The notes under the pieces: model-generated | What the model was told of the DNA's origin: nothing | Database searches by the model: none | The model's input: the letters and a program-made list of their open reading frames with translations, nothing else | Position numbers and translations under genes: made by a program | DNA from: Flavobacterium chungbukense | GTDB taxonomy: Bacteria; Bacteroidota; Bacteroidia; Flavobacteriales; Flavobacteriaceae | Length of the DNA: 64,000 nt | Direction of reading: 5' to 3' | Assembly (NCBI RefSeq): GCF_020805785.1 | Contig: NZ_JAJGZV010000011.1 | Location: forward strand, 62,001-126,000 | Shown here: piece after piece, positions 17,883-27,420 of the stretch | Layout of the letters: each line of letters opens with the position of its first letter | Position numbering within the stretch: the first letter of the stretch is position 1

Positions 17883-17911
17883 ATTTTTAAGATTTTAATT
17901 TATTTTATTTT

Positions 17912-17919
17912 CAAATCTA
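17912..17919 (-). promoter_or_regulatory. -7 box (TAGATTTG) of the CE12-GH2-CE12 operon
   Basis: On the minus strand the sequence reads TAGATTTG, an exact match to TAnnTTTG, 29 nt before the start at 17882. No TTG sits at the -33 position; the GTATCCTGTAC repeat lies about where an activator would bind. Confidence 0.6.
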
Positions 17920-17938
17920 ATTGTTCTGTTTTTAGATA

Positions 17939-18015
17939 GTATCCTGTACTATGATGTTAAAAAATAATGGAAAAAGTAAAATTATTATTGTCTGAGTCAG
18001 GTATGTACAGGATAC
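17939..18015. promoter_or_regulatory. Widely spaced operator pair in the divergent CE12/DUF4450 promoter
   Basis: GTATCCTGTAC (17939-17949) and GTACAGGATAC (18005-18015) are perfect 11-bp inverted copies 55 nt apart, in the 245-nt gap between divergent operons. The same element occurs at 638-667. The left copy is 56 nt from the CE12 start and 19 nt from its -7 box; the right copy is 112 nt from the DUF4450 start. The regulator is not in the window. Confidence 0.65.
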
Positions 18016-18127
18016 GATGTGTTGAAAAAACAAAGAAATTGCATCAATATATTAATAGATTGAAAAAAAAATCAACAAATAATTCTGTTCTGTGTTTATT
18101 TTAAAAACATAATCTTTTCGCCATTTT

Positions 18128-21100
18128 ATGAAACCTAAAACGTCCCTTACAGCAGTATTTATCGGCATTTTATTTTTGATTTCGTTTATGATAAGCGGAC
18201 AGGAAAAAACAGCCCGCAAAATTCATTACGCACCTGAGGGAAATAGTTTTGTATTAAAAAATGGTGGCAGAAAATTCAATAGGGCACTTTACGGCTCTAA
18301 TACCGGATTTAGGGCAGAGGCGGGAGATCTGCCTGAGTTTGCACTCTACATGCCTGGAATGGGAGGCAATCTGAAGCTGGGTTTAGTAAGCGGTAAAAAT
18401 AGCAGATGGATTACTGAATCATCAAAAATTCAAACCACCTATGTTCAAGGAACCATGCATTACGAAATTCAAGATGTTCTTCTGGGCAGCGGAAAACTGA
18501 TTGTTGATGCTGTGGCTTTAAGAGAAAAAGAAGGTTTTATTATTAGAGTATCAGGCAGCAATGTGCCAAAAGATTGCAGTCTTGTTTGGGTTTATGGTGG
18601 TGCGACAGGGAAAAAGTTCAGCCGTGACGGAGATATCGGAGCCGACCCCGAATCGGTGTTTTATTTGAAACCTGAATATTGTATCAATAATAAGTATACT
18701 TTAGAAAAAGAGTCCTTTCTATTGAAATATGGTTCAGAAAGCAACAAACAAAAAGACGGTAATAATAAGAGTTTAACAGGTTATTTTCCTGATTCAGCTG
18801 TTCATTTGGCAAATGCCGAAAAACAAAACTCTCCTTTAGAATTATACAATTCCAATTCAGAATCACTAATGGTGGTTGCGGGAAAAGTCAAGAACTTTCA
18901 AAACGAAAATTATTGGTTTCTGACTCCTGAAAAAGTACAAAATCTTACTCAGAAACATATTGAGTCAATGTATAAAGAAGCTGTTCAGCAAACAGCGGTT
19001 TTGGCGAATAGAGTAAAGGTAGTTACGCCAGATCCTTACATCAATACCTTGGGAGTTGCACTTTCCATTGCTTCTGACGGAATTTGGGAAAGTCCAGCTT
19101 ATCTTCATGGGGCAGTAGCATGGAGAATGCATCTTAATGCCTGGCGCGGTGCTTACACAGCTGATCCTTTAGGATGGCATGATCGTGCAAAATCTCATTT
19201 TAAGAGTTACAGCAACTCACAGGTTACAAGTCCTGAAAATGGCCCGGTGGTGTTTGATTCTGAAAAAAATCTTGCGAGACAGAAAGAAGAAATAGGAACA
19301 TCCATGTTCAGCAGCGGTTACATCAGCAGAAACCCGAACAAAAATACTGTGGCGCATCATTATGATATGAATCTGGTTTTCATAGATCAGATGCTGCGTC
19401 ATTTTAAATGGACGGGCGATACTGATTTTATGAAAGAAATGTGGACGATGCTTCAGAAGCATATTAACTGGGAAAAACGAAATTTCGATGCAGACGGGGA
19501 TGGACTTTATGATGCATACGCTTCTATCTGGGCTAGCGATGCACTTCAATACAGCGGTGGCGGCGTAATTCATTCTTCGGCTTATAATTATTATGCTAAC
19601 AAAACAATTGCATCGGCAGCACAAAAAATACAGGAAGATGGGCTTCCATTTTCAAAAGAGGCAGACAAAATATTAAAGGCTTCCAATCAAAATTTATGGC
19701 TTCCGAAAAAAGGAATTTTTGCTGAATACAAGGATGCTTTAGGAAATAAGTTATTACATGAAACTCCTGGAATATGGAGTATTTATCATACGATTGACTC
19801 TGAAATGGTTACTCCTTTTGAAAGTTTTCAGATGCTGCATTATGTAGATAAAGAGATTCCCCGAATATCGATTCAAGCAGAAGGATTAGATAGAACTGAC
19901 TTGTTTACAATAAGTACGACCAATTGGCAGCCTTATACCTGGTCTATAAATAATGTGGCATTGGCCGAACAGCTGCACACGGCTCTGGCTTTCTGGCAGG
20001 GCGGACAGAGCGAAAAAGCGTATCATTTATGGGAAAGTGCCTTGATAGAAAGCATGTATCTAGGAGCTTCGCCCGGCGGTTTTGAACAGCTTTTGTATCA
20101 GGATGCAATGCGCGGCGAGTTGTATCGTGATTTTGCCGATCCAATCGGAATGGCTTCAAGGACTCTGGTCGAAGGACTTTACGGAATTCAGCCCGATGCT
20201 TTAGCGGGAACTTTGACTATTTCTCCGGGTTTTCCTTCTCAATGGAATCAAGCCTCCATTGAAATTCCGGATATTTCCTTTTCTTTTAAAAGGGAAAATA
20301 GAAAAGACAGCTATAAAATCGAAAATCGTTTTCATTCCAAAATGAATTTAAAACTGCTTTTGGATGCGCCCTATGATAAAATCCAAAGTATCTTGATAAA
20401 CGGTAAGATTGCTTCCTATACATTGATTTCGGAAAGCATCGGAAAACCAAAAATAAGCATTGAAGTGCCTTACAACGCTGTTTATGATGTGGCTGTAAAC
20501 TGGGAAGGTTTTCCACTAGAAACAAAAAAACAAACACCCTTTTACACCAGCGGCCAGGATTTAAATATGCTGACTTTTAAAGCTGAAATTATTTCGGTTT
20601 ATGACCCACAGTCGGTTTTAAGTGCTGTATCAAAAACTGAAAAAGAGCTTTATGCAAAGGTTACAGGCGAAGGAAACAGCGTGTTTTTTATAAAACTGAA
20701 ACAAGGCGAAATGTCTTGGTGGCATCCTGTCGAAGTTAATTTTAAACCAAAATTAGAAGCTGTGGCAAAACTTACAGAAGCCAATACATTAGAAGTTTCC
20801 ATTAAAAACAATACCGTAAAAAAGATTGATGGTTCTTTAGTTGTGAATAATCAGGAAAAAGCCAGCCAGCCAATTAATTTTAATGTACTGGAAAATAAAA
20901 AAGTTCAAATGCCAGTTCGTGATTTAATGCCGGGAACTAACAGATTGGAAATTAAAAATGGCAGTTCATCCATTGAAAACATGGAAATAATTAATTGGGA
21001 TATTCCGTTTTCGGCTTCCCATAAACAAGAATCTATTGTGCTTTCCTCATATTTTAATGCTAAAGTTACGGATGTTTTTAGCAATGAATATCTTTCGCCA

Positions 21101-21745
21101 AGACCGAAAACTGCGACATTACAGCTTCCCAAACAAGGAATTGGAAATTGGTGCTATCCAAATTTAGAGGTAAAAATCGACGACAGCGGACTTCGTGAAA
21201 AAGCAAAAAACAAAGAACAAATTACTTCTCCCGAAGGAATTGTATTTAAAACGCCTTCTGCAGCAGACCAAAAAAATATTGTTTTCACTTCCATGTGGGA
21301 TAATTATCCAGAAATTGTTACTATTCGGTTATCTGGAAAAGCATCGCATGTTTATTTTATGGTTGCAGGAATGACAAATCCAATGCAGAGCCGAATGACA
21401 AATGGCGAAATCACAGTAAATTACACAGACGGAACTTCTGAAATTTTAGCACTCAAAAATCCACAAAACTGGTGGCCGATCGAACAGGATTATTTTATTG
21501 ACGGACTAGCATTTACCACTGATGCTCAAAAACCACCAAGAGTTTATCTAAAATCGGGAGAAATTTCGAGAGATTTTAAAGATTTTAAACCCATAAAAGG
21601 TTTTACGAATTACGGTGTTGATGGAGGAGCAGGAACCATTTTGGACCTTCCGTTAAATAAAAATAAAGCCCTTAAAAACCTGACCCTAAAAGCAATTGCA
21701 AATGATGTTGTAATTGGTTTGATGGGAGTGACTTTAATTAGATAA
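18128..21745 (+). CDS. DUF4450-domain (alpha/alpha)6 glycosidase-like protein
   Basis: A very large secreted protein (1205 residues, signal peptide about 1-24). An N-terminal beta region of the DUF4450 type (about 28-310) is followed by an (alpha/alpha)6-toroid region (about 315-700; YLHGAVAWRMHLNAWRGAY, LGWHDRAKSHF, DADGDGLYDAYASIWASD, TWSINNVALAEQLH, LYRDFADPIG) and a beta-rich C-terminal half, ending with a sandwich near 1080-1205. Acidic residues in the DADGDGLYD and SDALQ stretches could be catalytic. The fold points to a glycoside hydrolase related to the GH78/GH63/GDE-like group; the substrate is unknown. It heads the second plus-strand enzyme run and has an operator-like repeat upstream, so a role in RG-I breakdown is likely. 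Confidence 0.75.
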   Translation: MKPKTSLTAVFIGILFLISFMISGQEKTARKIHYAPEGNSFVLKNGGRKFNRALYGSNTGFRAEAGDLPEFALYMPGMGGNLKLGLVSGKNSRWITESSKIQTTYVQGTMHYEIQDVLLGSGKLIVDAVALREKEGFIIRVSGSNVPKDCSLVWVYGGATGKKFSRDGDIGADPESVFYLKPEYCINNKYTLEKESFLLKYGSESNKQKDGNNKSLTGYFPDSAVHLANAEKQNSPLELYNSNSESLMVVAGKVKNFQNENYWFLTPEKVQNLTQKHIESMYKEAVQQTAVLANRVKVVTPDPYINTLGVALSIASDGIWESPAYLHGAVAWRMHLNAWRGAYTADPLGWHDRAKSHFKSYSNSQVTSPENGPVVFDSEKNLARQKEEIGTSMFSSGYISRNPNKNTVAHHYDMNLVFIDQMLRHFKWTGDTDFMKEMWTMLQKHINWEKRNFDADGDGLYDAYASIWASDALQYSGGGVIHSSAYNYYANKTIASAAQKIQEDGLPFSKEADKILKASNQNLWLPKKGIFAEYKDALGNKLLHETPGIWSIYHTIDSEMVTPFESFQMLHYVDKEIPRISIQAEGLDRTDLFTISTTNWQPYTWSINNVALAEQLHTALAFWQGGQSEKAYHLWESALIESMYLGASPGGFEQLLYQDAMRGELYRDFADPIGMASRTLVEGLYGIQPDALAGTLTISPGFPSQWNQASIEIPDISFSFKRENRKDSYKIENRFHSKMNLKLLLDAPYDKIQSILINGKIASYTLISESIGKPKISIEVPYNAVYDVAVNWEGFPLETKKQTPFYTSGQDLNMLTFKAEIISVYDPQSVLSAVSKTEKELYAKVTGEGNSVFFIKLKQGEMSWWHPVEVNFKPKLEAVAKLTEANTLEVSIKNNTVKKIDGSLVVNNQEKASQPINFNVLENKKVQMPVRDLMPGTNRLEIKNGSSSIENMEIINWDIPFSASHKQESIVLSSYFNAKVTDVFSNEYLSPRPKTATLQLPKQGIGNWCYPNLEVKIDDSGLREKAKNKEQITSPEGIVFKTPSAADQKNIVFTSMWDNYPEIVTIRLSGKASHVYFMVAGMTNPMQSRMTNGEITVNYTDGTSEILALKNPQNWWPIEQDYFIDGLAFTTDAQKPPRVYLKSGEISRDFKDFKPIKGFTNYGVDGGAGTILDLPLNKNKALKNLTLKAIANDVVIGLMGVTLIR

Positions 21746-21835
21746 TATGTTAATTTGATAATTTAGATAATTTGCTGGATGCCAAACTTTTACAAAGTTA
21801 TTGAAACCTGAAACCTGAAACAAAAAAATAACCCA

Positions 21836-23962
21836 ATGAAAAAATATCAATTAATTATCGCTGCCTTATTTTCGATTTCGCTGTCGGCACAGGAGAAAAT
21901 AGACCGCAAAGCCTTGGTCACACGACATAATGTTCAAATTACGGCAATCGATACGCTGGCTTCTTTGACAGTCGGGAATGGTGCTTTTGCCTTTACTGTA
22001 GATGCAACTGGACTTCAGACTTTTCCAAAAACGTATCAAAATGGCATTCCGTTAGGAACTCAGTCAGAATGGGGCTGGGACAGTTATAAGAATATAAACG
22101 GCTACAAATTTTCAGAGACTTTAAGAGATTACAAACAGTACGGAAGAGACATTTCCTACACCGTTCAGATTAAAGAACCAGCAAGAAGAGTGGAGGCGGT
22201 GAACTGGTTCAGGCAGAATCCGCATTTACTGCAATTGGGAAATTTAGGTTTTGAAATCACTAAAAAAGACGGAAGCATGATACTGCCAAGCGATCTTAAG
22301 GCGATTTCCCAGAAATTGAATTTATGGACGGGCGAAATTGAAAGTTATTTTGAAGTTGAAGGAACTCCGGTAACCGTTTATACAGTTTCACATCAGGAAA
22401 GAGATGAAATCGGAGTAAAAGTTAAATCGGATTTATTGAAAGAAAAACGATTGAAAATCAGTTTAAGAATTCCTTTTCCGACAGGAGAGTGGGCTGATAT
22501 GGGGACGAAATGGGAAGGGAACCAGGATTACAAAAGCACTATGATAGAAAAATCTAAAACGCAGGCGGTTGTAAAGCATGTTATGGACAGCATATCGTAC
22601 AATGTGAATTTAAACTGGAAAGGAAATGCCCAGATTAGGAAAACAGGAGAACATTATTTTGTTTTAGAACCCTCAAATACAGATATACTAGAATTAAGCT
22701 GTTTGTTCGCTTTAGCGGAAAAAGCAGTTTCAAATTCTTCTTTTTCGGCTATAGAAAACAGTAGCAGCAAAGGCTGGGAAAAGTTTTGGAAAAGCGGTGC
22801 CGCAGTTGATTTTTCTAGAAGTACAGATCCTCGTGCCAACGAATTGGAGCGCAGGGTAATTCTGTCGCAGTATCTAACCAAAGTGCAGTGTACGGGAAAA
22901 GTGCCTCCGCAGGAAACTGGTTTAACCTACAACAGCTGGTATGGAAAACCGCATTTGGAAATGCATTGGTGGCACGGAGTTCATTTTGCGCTTTGGAACA
23001 GAGCAGATTTATTAGAAAAAAGCCTTCCGTGGTATCAAAAAGTTTTTGATAAAGCAAAAAATATTGCCAAAAGACAAGGTTTTGAAGGGGCAAGATGGCA
23101 GAAAATGACCGATCCTGACGGCAATGAAAGTCCGTCATCTGTAGGATCATTTCTGATTTGGCAGCAGCCTCATTTTATTACTTATGCTGAATTAATATAC
23201 CGTAGTAAACCCGAAAAAGCAACTTTAGATTTATACAGCGAAAGAGTTTTTGCAACCGCAGATTTTATGGCTTCGTTTGCTGATTATGATGCTAAAAAAG
23301 ACCGTTACGTTTTAGGGCCGGGCGTTATTCCAGCGCAGGAACGTTTTAAGGCTATGGTAACTTTTAATCCTACTTACGAGCTGGCGTATTGGAATTGGGC
23401 TTTGAAAACGGCTATTGCATGGAAGAAAAAATTAAACCAAAAAGTTCCTGAAAAATGGGAAACGGTTTTAGCTAAATTATCTCCTCTGCCAGTTTCAGAT
23501 CAGGTTTATCTCGCCACAGAAAGCGCAACGGATTCTTATACCAATCCAGAATTTAAAACCGATCATCCTTCCGTTTTAGGCACTTTCGGAATGCTTCCTG
23601 AGACTTCTTTGCTAGATAAGAAAATCATGAAAAATACTTTTGATCTGGTTTGGAATACCTGGTCATGGGATAAAACCTGGGGCTGGGATTTCCCTATGAC
23701 GGCTATGTCTGCCGCTCGTCTGCAGATGCCAGAAAAAGCAATTGATGCTTTGTTTATGAATGTGACTACGAATACCTATTTGAAAAACGGACATAATTAT
23801 CAGGCAGAACGATTAACACTTTATCTTCCTGGGAATGGAGGACTGCTGACCGCAATAGCCATGATGTGCGGGGGCTGGGACGGAACAGATGAAGAAAATC
23901 CAGGTTTCCCGAAAGATGGAACATGGAAGGTAAAAAGCGAGGGATTTAAGAAGTTTTTTTAA
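21836..23962 (+). CDS. GH65-like (clan GH-L) six-hairpin glycosidase, uncharacterised
   Basis: Secreted (signal peptide 1-18), 708 residues. An N-terminal beta domain (about 25-280) with TVGNGAFAF and GLQTFP precedes an (alpha/alpha)6 catalytic region (about 320-700). Characteristic blocks are the GKPHLEMHWWHGVHFALW segment near 370, which resembles the substrate-binding H-x-x-W blocks of GH65/GH15 relatives, ARWQKMTDPDG, and FNPTYELAYWNWAL, in the zone where GH65 places its acid Glu. The C-terminal NGGLLTAIAMM is also clan-typical. It is not a classical disaccharide phosphorylase because it is exported and lacks the phosphate loop. Substrate unknown; the position between DUF4450 and PL11 suggests an RG-I or side-chain linkage. 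Confidence 0.7.
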   Translation: MKKYQLIIAALFSISLSAQEKIDRKALVTRHNVQITAIDTLASLTVGNGAFAFTVDATGLQTFPKTYQNGIPLGTQSEWGWDSYKNINGYKFSETLRDYKQYGRDISYTVQIKEPARRVEAVNWFRQNPHLLQLGNLGFEITKKDGSMILPSDLKAISQKLNLWTGEIESYFEVEGTPVTVYTVSHQERDEIGVKVKSDLLKEKRLKISLRIPFPTGEWADMGTKWEGNQDYKSTMIEKSKTQAVVKHVMDSISYNVNLNWKGNAQIRKTGEHYFVLEPSNTDILELSCLFALAEKAVSNSSFSAIENSSSKGWEKFWKSGAAVDFSRSTDPRANELERRVILSQYLTKVQCTGKVPPQETGLTYNSWYGKPHLEMHWWHGVHFALWNRADLLEKSLPWYQKVFDKAKNIAKRQGFEGARWQKMTDPDGNESPSSVGSFLIWQQPHFITYAELIYRSKPEKATLDLYSERVFATADFMASFADYDAKKDRYVLGPGVIPAQERFKAMVTFNPTYELAYWNWALKTAIAWKKKLNQKVPEKWETVLAKLSPLPVSDQVYLATESATDSYTNPEFKTDHPSVLGTFGMLPETSLLDKKIMKNTFDLVWNTWSWDKTWGWDFPMTAMSAARLQMPEKAIDALFMNVTTNTYLKNGHNYQAERLTLYLPGNGGLLTAIAMMCGGWDGTDEENPGFPKDGTWKVKSEGFKKFF

Positions 23963-24021
23963 AAAATTCTAAGTTGCTGAGATTCTAATATTCTAAGTTT
24001 TTTTAAGTTGAAAAAATAGAT

Positions 24022-24093
24022 AATCTCGCAAAGACGCAGAATCGCGAAGTTTAGCTTTTAATTTTCTTTGCGTCTTCGCGACTTTGCGAGATT
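24022..24093. repeat. Fold-back repeat of CGCAAAGACGC type
   Basis: In the 163-nt gap before PL11, AATCTCGCAAAG (24022-24033) pairs perfectly with CTTTGCGAGATT (24082-24093). Inside, TCGCGAAG (24042-24049) can pair with CTTCGCGA (24074-24081), or AAGACGCA (24031-24038) with TGCGTCTT (24069-24076), so two alternative hairpins exist. No T-run follows. Confidence 0.7.
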
Positions 24094-24125
24094 AAAAACA
24101 ACAAATTAAAATCTTTAAAAACAAT

Positions 24126-25982
24126 ATGAAAAATAGTAAGTACTTTGTAATAATAATGTTTTTTTTAGGTCTAAATGTTTTTGCACAAAGGCAAATGGAA
24201 AAACTCGATCGAGGCATTGTTGCTGTAAAAAACAATGGTCAGTTTTTTATTGGATGGCGTGTTTTGGGAACTGATCCAGACGATTTGGCTTTTAATTTAT
24301 ATCGTAAAAGCGGTACTAAAAAAGCAGTGAAATTAAATGATAAACCAATTTCTGGCGCAACAAACTTTGCAGATACAAAAGCGAATGTTCAACAAGAAAA
24401 TACTTGGTTTGTAAAAACGGTTTTAAAAGGAAAAGAATCTGATGAAAAAGGAAGTTTTACGATTCCGGCTTCAAGTCCTGACAAAGATTATTTGTCAATT
24501 GCATTAAAGCAAATTGATGGTTATACTGCAAATGATCTTTCGGTTGGCGATTTGGATGGAGATGGAAAGTACGATCTTGTGGTGCATATGACTGGAAAAG
24601 GTCATGACAATTCACATACAGGAATTACAGATCCTCCTATTTTTCAGGCTTATACTTTGGAAGGAAAATTTTTGTGGGAAATTAATTTAGGAAAGAACAT
24701 TCGTGAAGGGGCGCATTATACACAGTTTATGGTGTATGATTTGGATGGTGACGGAATTTCAGAATTTGTCTGTAAAACAGCAGACGGAACCAGAGACAGT
24801 CAAAATAATGTTGTAGGAGATGCATCAAAAGACTGGGTTGATCGAGATCCTAATTCAGCAGCTTTCGGAAAAATTTTAAAAGGCCCTGAATATCTTTCCG
24901 TTTTTAATGGAAAAACAGGAAGACTGATAGCAACAGTCGATTATATTGCTGAAAGAGGTGATTTAGCTGGCTGGGGAGGACATGGCGGAAGCGGCGGAAA
25001 TGATACTAAAGGAAATCGTATGGATCGTTTTTTGGCTTGTGTTGCTTATCTCGACGGAATTCATCCAAGCGTTGTGATGTGTCGTGGATATTATGGAAGG
25101 ACAGTTTTGGCAGCATGGGATTTTAAAGATCAAAAACTAACTTCAAGATGGGTTTTTGATAGTAAAAATTCTGAAAATCCATATTCGGGAATGGGAAATC
25201 ATAATCTTACAGTTACTGATGTGGATAATGACGGAAAAGATGAAATTATTTATGGTTCAATGTGTGTTGATGACAACGGCAAAGGTTTGTATACAACGGG
25301 TTTCAGACATGGGGATGCTATTCATGTTTCAGATTTTGATCCGGATCTTCCAGGTCTAGAAGTTTTTGGAATTCATGAAATTGAAAATGGAACTAAAGGG
25401 CCTGGGGTTGCTGTTTTTGCCGCTGCAGATGGAAAAGTTTTGTTTACCGATTCTCCAAATGAAGATGTCGGAAGAGGAGTGGCAGACAATATTGATCCGA
25501 CGAGAAAAGGTGCTCAATGCTGGTGGCTCGGTTCTCCTAATTTATATGATATGAAAGGCAATGTGGTAGGAAAGGCACCAAGTTCGGCTAATTTCTTGAT
25601 ATACTGGGATGGAGATGCATCACGTGAACTCCTGAATTCAAATTATATTGACAAATATCAAAAAGGCCGTTTGTTTACAGCAACTGGAGCAGTTTCTAAC
25701 AATGGCACGAAATCCACTCCAGCTCTTTCAGCAGATATTCTGGGCGATTGGCGGGAGGAATTGATTTTAAGATCGGAAGATAATAAAGAGCTACGGATTT
25801 ATTCTACTACTATTCCGACCGAGATCAGACAATATACGCTCATGCACGATCCCCAGTACAGATTGAGCATTGCGTGGCAGAATGTTGGTTATAATCAGCC
25901 ACCGCATACCAGCTTTTATATGGGAACAGAGATGAAGCCTGCACCCAAACCAGATATTATCCTTGTTCCGGCTAAGAAATAA
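24126..25982 (+). CDS. PL11 rhamnogalacturonan endolyase/exolyase
   Basis: The core enzyme of the locus: it cleaves the rhamnose-galacturonate backbone of RG-I by beta-elimination, producing the unsaturated ends that GH105 removes. Signal peptide about 1-20; an N-terminal fibronectin-like domain (about 21-115); then the eight-bladed propeller with repeated calcium-binding DLDGDGKYD, DLDGDGISE and DVDNDGKDE loops, GHDNSHTG, the GWGGHGGSGGNDTKGNR block, and MCRGYYGRTVLAAWD. Length 618 matches the family. It lies 163 nt downstream of the GH65-like gene and 51 nt before a GH28 gene. Strongest single evidence that the substrate is RG-I. Confidence 0.96.
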   Translation: MKNSKYFVIIMFFLGLNVFAQRQMEKLDRGIVAVKNNGQFFIGWRVLGTDPDDLAFNLYRKSGTKKAVKLNDKPISGATNFADTKANVQQENTWFVKTVLKGKESDEKGSFTIPASSPDKDYLSIALKQIDGYTANDLSVGDLDGDGKYDLVVHMTGKGHDNSHTGITDPPIFQAYTLEGKFLWEINLGKNIREGAHYTQFMVYDLDGDGISEFVCKTADGTRDSQNNVVGDASKDWVDRDPNSAAFGKILKGPEYLSVFNGKTGRLIATVDYIAERGDLAGWGGHGGSGGNDTKGNRMDRFLACVAYLDGIHPSVVMCRGYYGRTVLAAWDFKDQKLTSRWVFDSKNSENPYSGMGNHNLTVTDVDNDGKDEIIYGSMCVDDNGKGLYTTGFRHGDAIHVSDFDPDLPGLEVFGIHEIENGTKGPGVAVFAAADGKVLFTDSPNEDVGRGVADNIDPTRKGAQCWWLGSPNLYDMKGNVVGKAPSSANFLIYWDGDASRELLNSNYIDKYQKGRLFTATGAVSNNGTKSTPALSADILGDWREELILRSEDNKELRIYSTTIPTEIRQYTLMHDPQYRLSIAWQNVGYNQPPHTSFYMGTEMKPAPKPDIILVPAKK

Positions 25983-26033
25983 TTTAAATGCATTCGCAGA
26001 AGAATATCCTAAGAAGATTAAATCCATTCAATC

Positions 26034-27404
26034 ATGAAAAAAATAATACTCTGTACAGCTTTAGTGTTTTCGTTTGTTTTTTTATCGTTTAAGAAAAACT
26101 ATTCTTGCGTAACCTTAAAAGAAGTGAATGTAAAAGCTCCTTTTGAAATGCCAGCGATAAAAATTCCCGATTTCAGCAACTGTAAAGAATTTTTGATTAC
26201 AGATTTTGGTGCTGTGGCGGGAGATTTAAATAAAACTTCTGAGGCAATCAGTAAAGCTATTACTAAAGCCAGCAAGTCAGGCGGGGGGACAGTTGTTATT
26301 CCGGAAGGAGAATGGTTAACGAAGAAAATTCATTTTAAAAGCAATGTAAACTTGCATTTAAAGAAAGGGGCAGTTTTGCTTTTTTCAGAAAACCCAAAAG
26401 ATTACCTGCCTGCCGTACGTTCTACTTGGGAAGGTTATGAATGTTATAATTATTCGCCTTTGATTTATGCTTATCAATGTAAAAATATTGCCATTACGGG
26501 AGAAGGAGAATTAAAGGCAAAAATGGATGTCTGGAAGCAGTGGTTTGCAAGACCCAAAGCGCATATGGAAAGCCTGAAAAGACTGTACTATCTGGCTTCG
26601 TACAATAAACCAATGAAAGAAAGACAGATGGTAAATGATACCGCTAATTTCCGTCCGCAGTTTATTCAGTTTAATAGATGCGAAAATATTCTGATGGAAG
26701 GTGTGACGATTACCAATAGTCCGTTTTGGACGATTCATCCGTTTTTATCTAAAGATGTGGTGCTTAGAAATCTAAATGTATACGCTCATGGGCACAACAA
26801 CGATGGTGTAGATCCTGAAATGAGCCAGAATGTTTTGATAGAAAATTGTGTTTTTGACCAAGGAGACGATGCCATTGCGATTAAATCAGGAAGTAATCAG
26901 GATGCATGGAGACTCAACACGCCTTCAAAAAATATTGTAATGCGAAACTGTACTGTTAAAAATGGGCATCAATTGGTTGCTATTGGAAGTGAACTTTCGG
27001 GCGGTATAGAAAATGTTTTTATTGATAATTGTACGGTAGTAGATGGAGCCAAACTCAATCATCTGTTATTTATTAAAACCAATGAACGAAGAGGTGGTTA
27101 TGTAAAAAATATTCACATGACCAACATAACTTCAGGAAAAATTGACGAGGGGATTCTTGGAATTGAAACCGATGTTTTGTACCAATGGCGAAATTTAGTC
27201 CCGACAATCGAGAGAAGACTCACGCCGATTCAGAATGTGTATCTTGAAAATGTAAAAGCTACAAATGTCAAATTTGTTTCAAGAATTTTGGGGCAGAAAG
27301 AACTTCCGGTCGAAAATATTTTCTTTAAAAACGTAACGGCCCAGAATATTCAAGGAGAAAAATCCATCCATGAAAATGTAAAAAACTTTAATGCTCCAAA
27401 TTGA
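26034..27404 (+). CDS. GH28 pectin hydrolase, canonical motif set
   Basis: Secreted parallel beta-helix hydrolase acting on galacturonic linkages. Residues 1-23 look like a signal or lipoprotein-like leader. Motifs are closer to classical GH28 than in the paralog at 7970: GVDPEM (258-263), GDDAIAIKSG (277-286) with the Asp pair, GHQLVAIGSE (311-320) supplying the catalytic His, and RRGGYVKN in the R-x-K region. The VDPE variant is typical of exo-polygalacturonases and unsaturated-product enzymes of Bacteroidota. Cotranscribed with PL11 (51 nt upstream) and GH43 (16 nt downstream of its stop). Confidence 0.92.
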   Translation: MKKIILCTALVFSFVFLSFKKNYSCVTLKEVNVKAPFEMPAIKIPDFSNCKEFLITDFGAVAGDLNKTSEAISKAITKASKSGGGTVVIPEGEWLTKKIHFKSNVNLHLKKGAVLLFSENPKDYLPAVRSTWEGYECYNYSPLIYAYQCKNIAITGEGELKAKMDVWKQWFARPKAHMESLKRLYYLASYNKPMKERQMVNDTANFRPQFIQFNRCENILMEGVTITNSPFWTIHPFLSKDVVLRNLNVYAHGHNNDGVDPEMSQNVLIENCVFDQGDDAIAIKSGSNQDAWRLNTPSKNIVMRNCTVKNGHQLVAIGSELSGGIENVFIDNCTVVDGAKLNHLLFIKTNERRGGYVKNIHMTNITSGKIDEGILGIETDVLYQWRNLVPTIERRLTPIQNVYLENVKATNVKFVSRILGQKELPVENIFFKNVTAQNIQGEKSIHENVKNFNAPN

Positions 27405-27420
27405 TTTAAAATTTCAGAAC

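Noticed and set aside
19217..19624. A 135-codon open frame on the minus strand inside the DUF4450 gene
   Set aside because: It is the antisense shadow of a clearly coding gene, with Cys/Arg-rich low-quality composition and no start signal.
21746..21835. Short AACCTGAAACCTGAAAC direct repeats before the GH65-like gene
   Set aside because: Too short and too simple to call a regulatory site; no second copy near other genes of the locus was noted.
27391..27420. An overlapping start for the GH43 gene
   Set aside because: The ATG at 27421 gives a normal signal peptide and no overlap with GH28.
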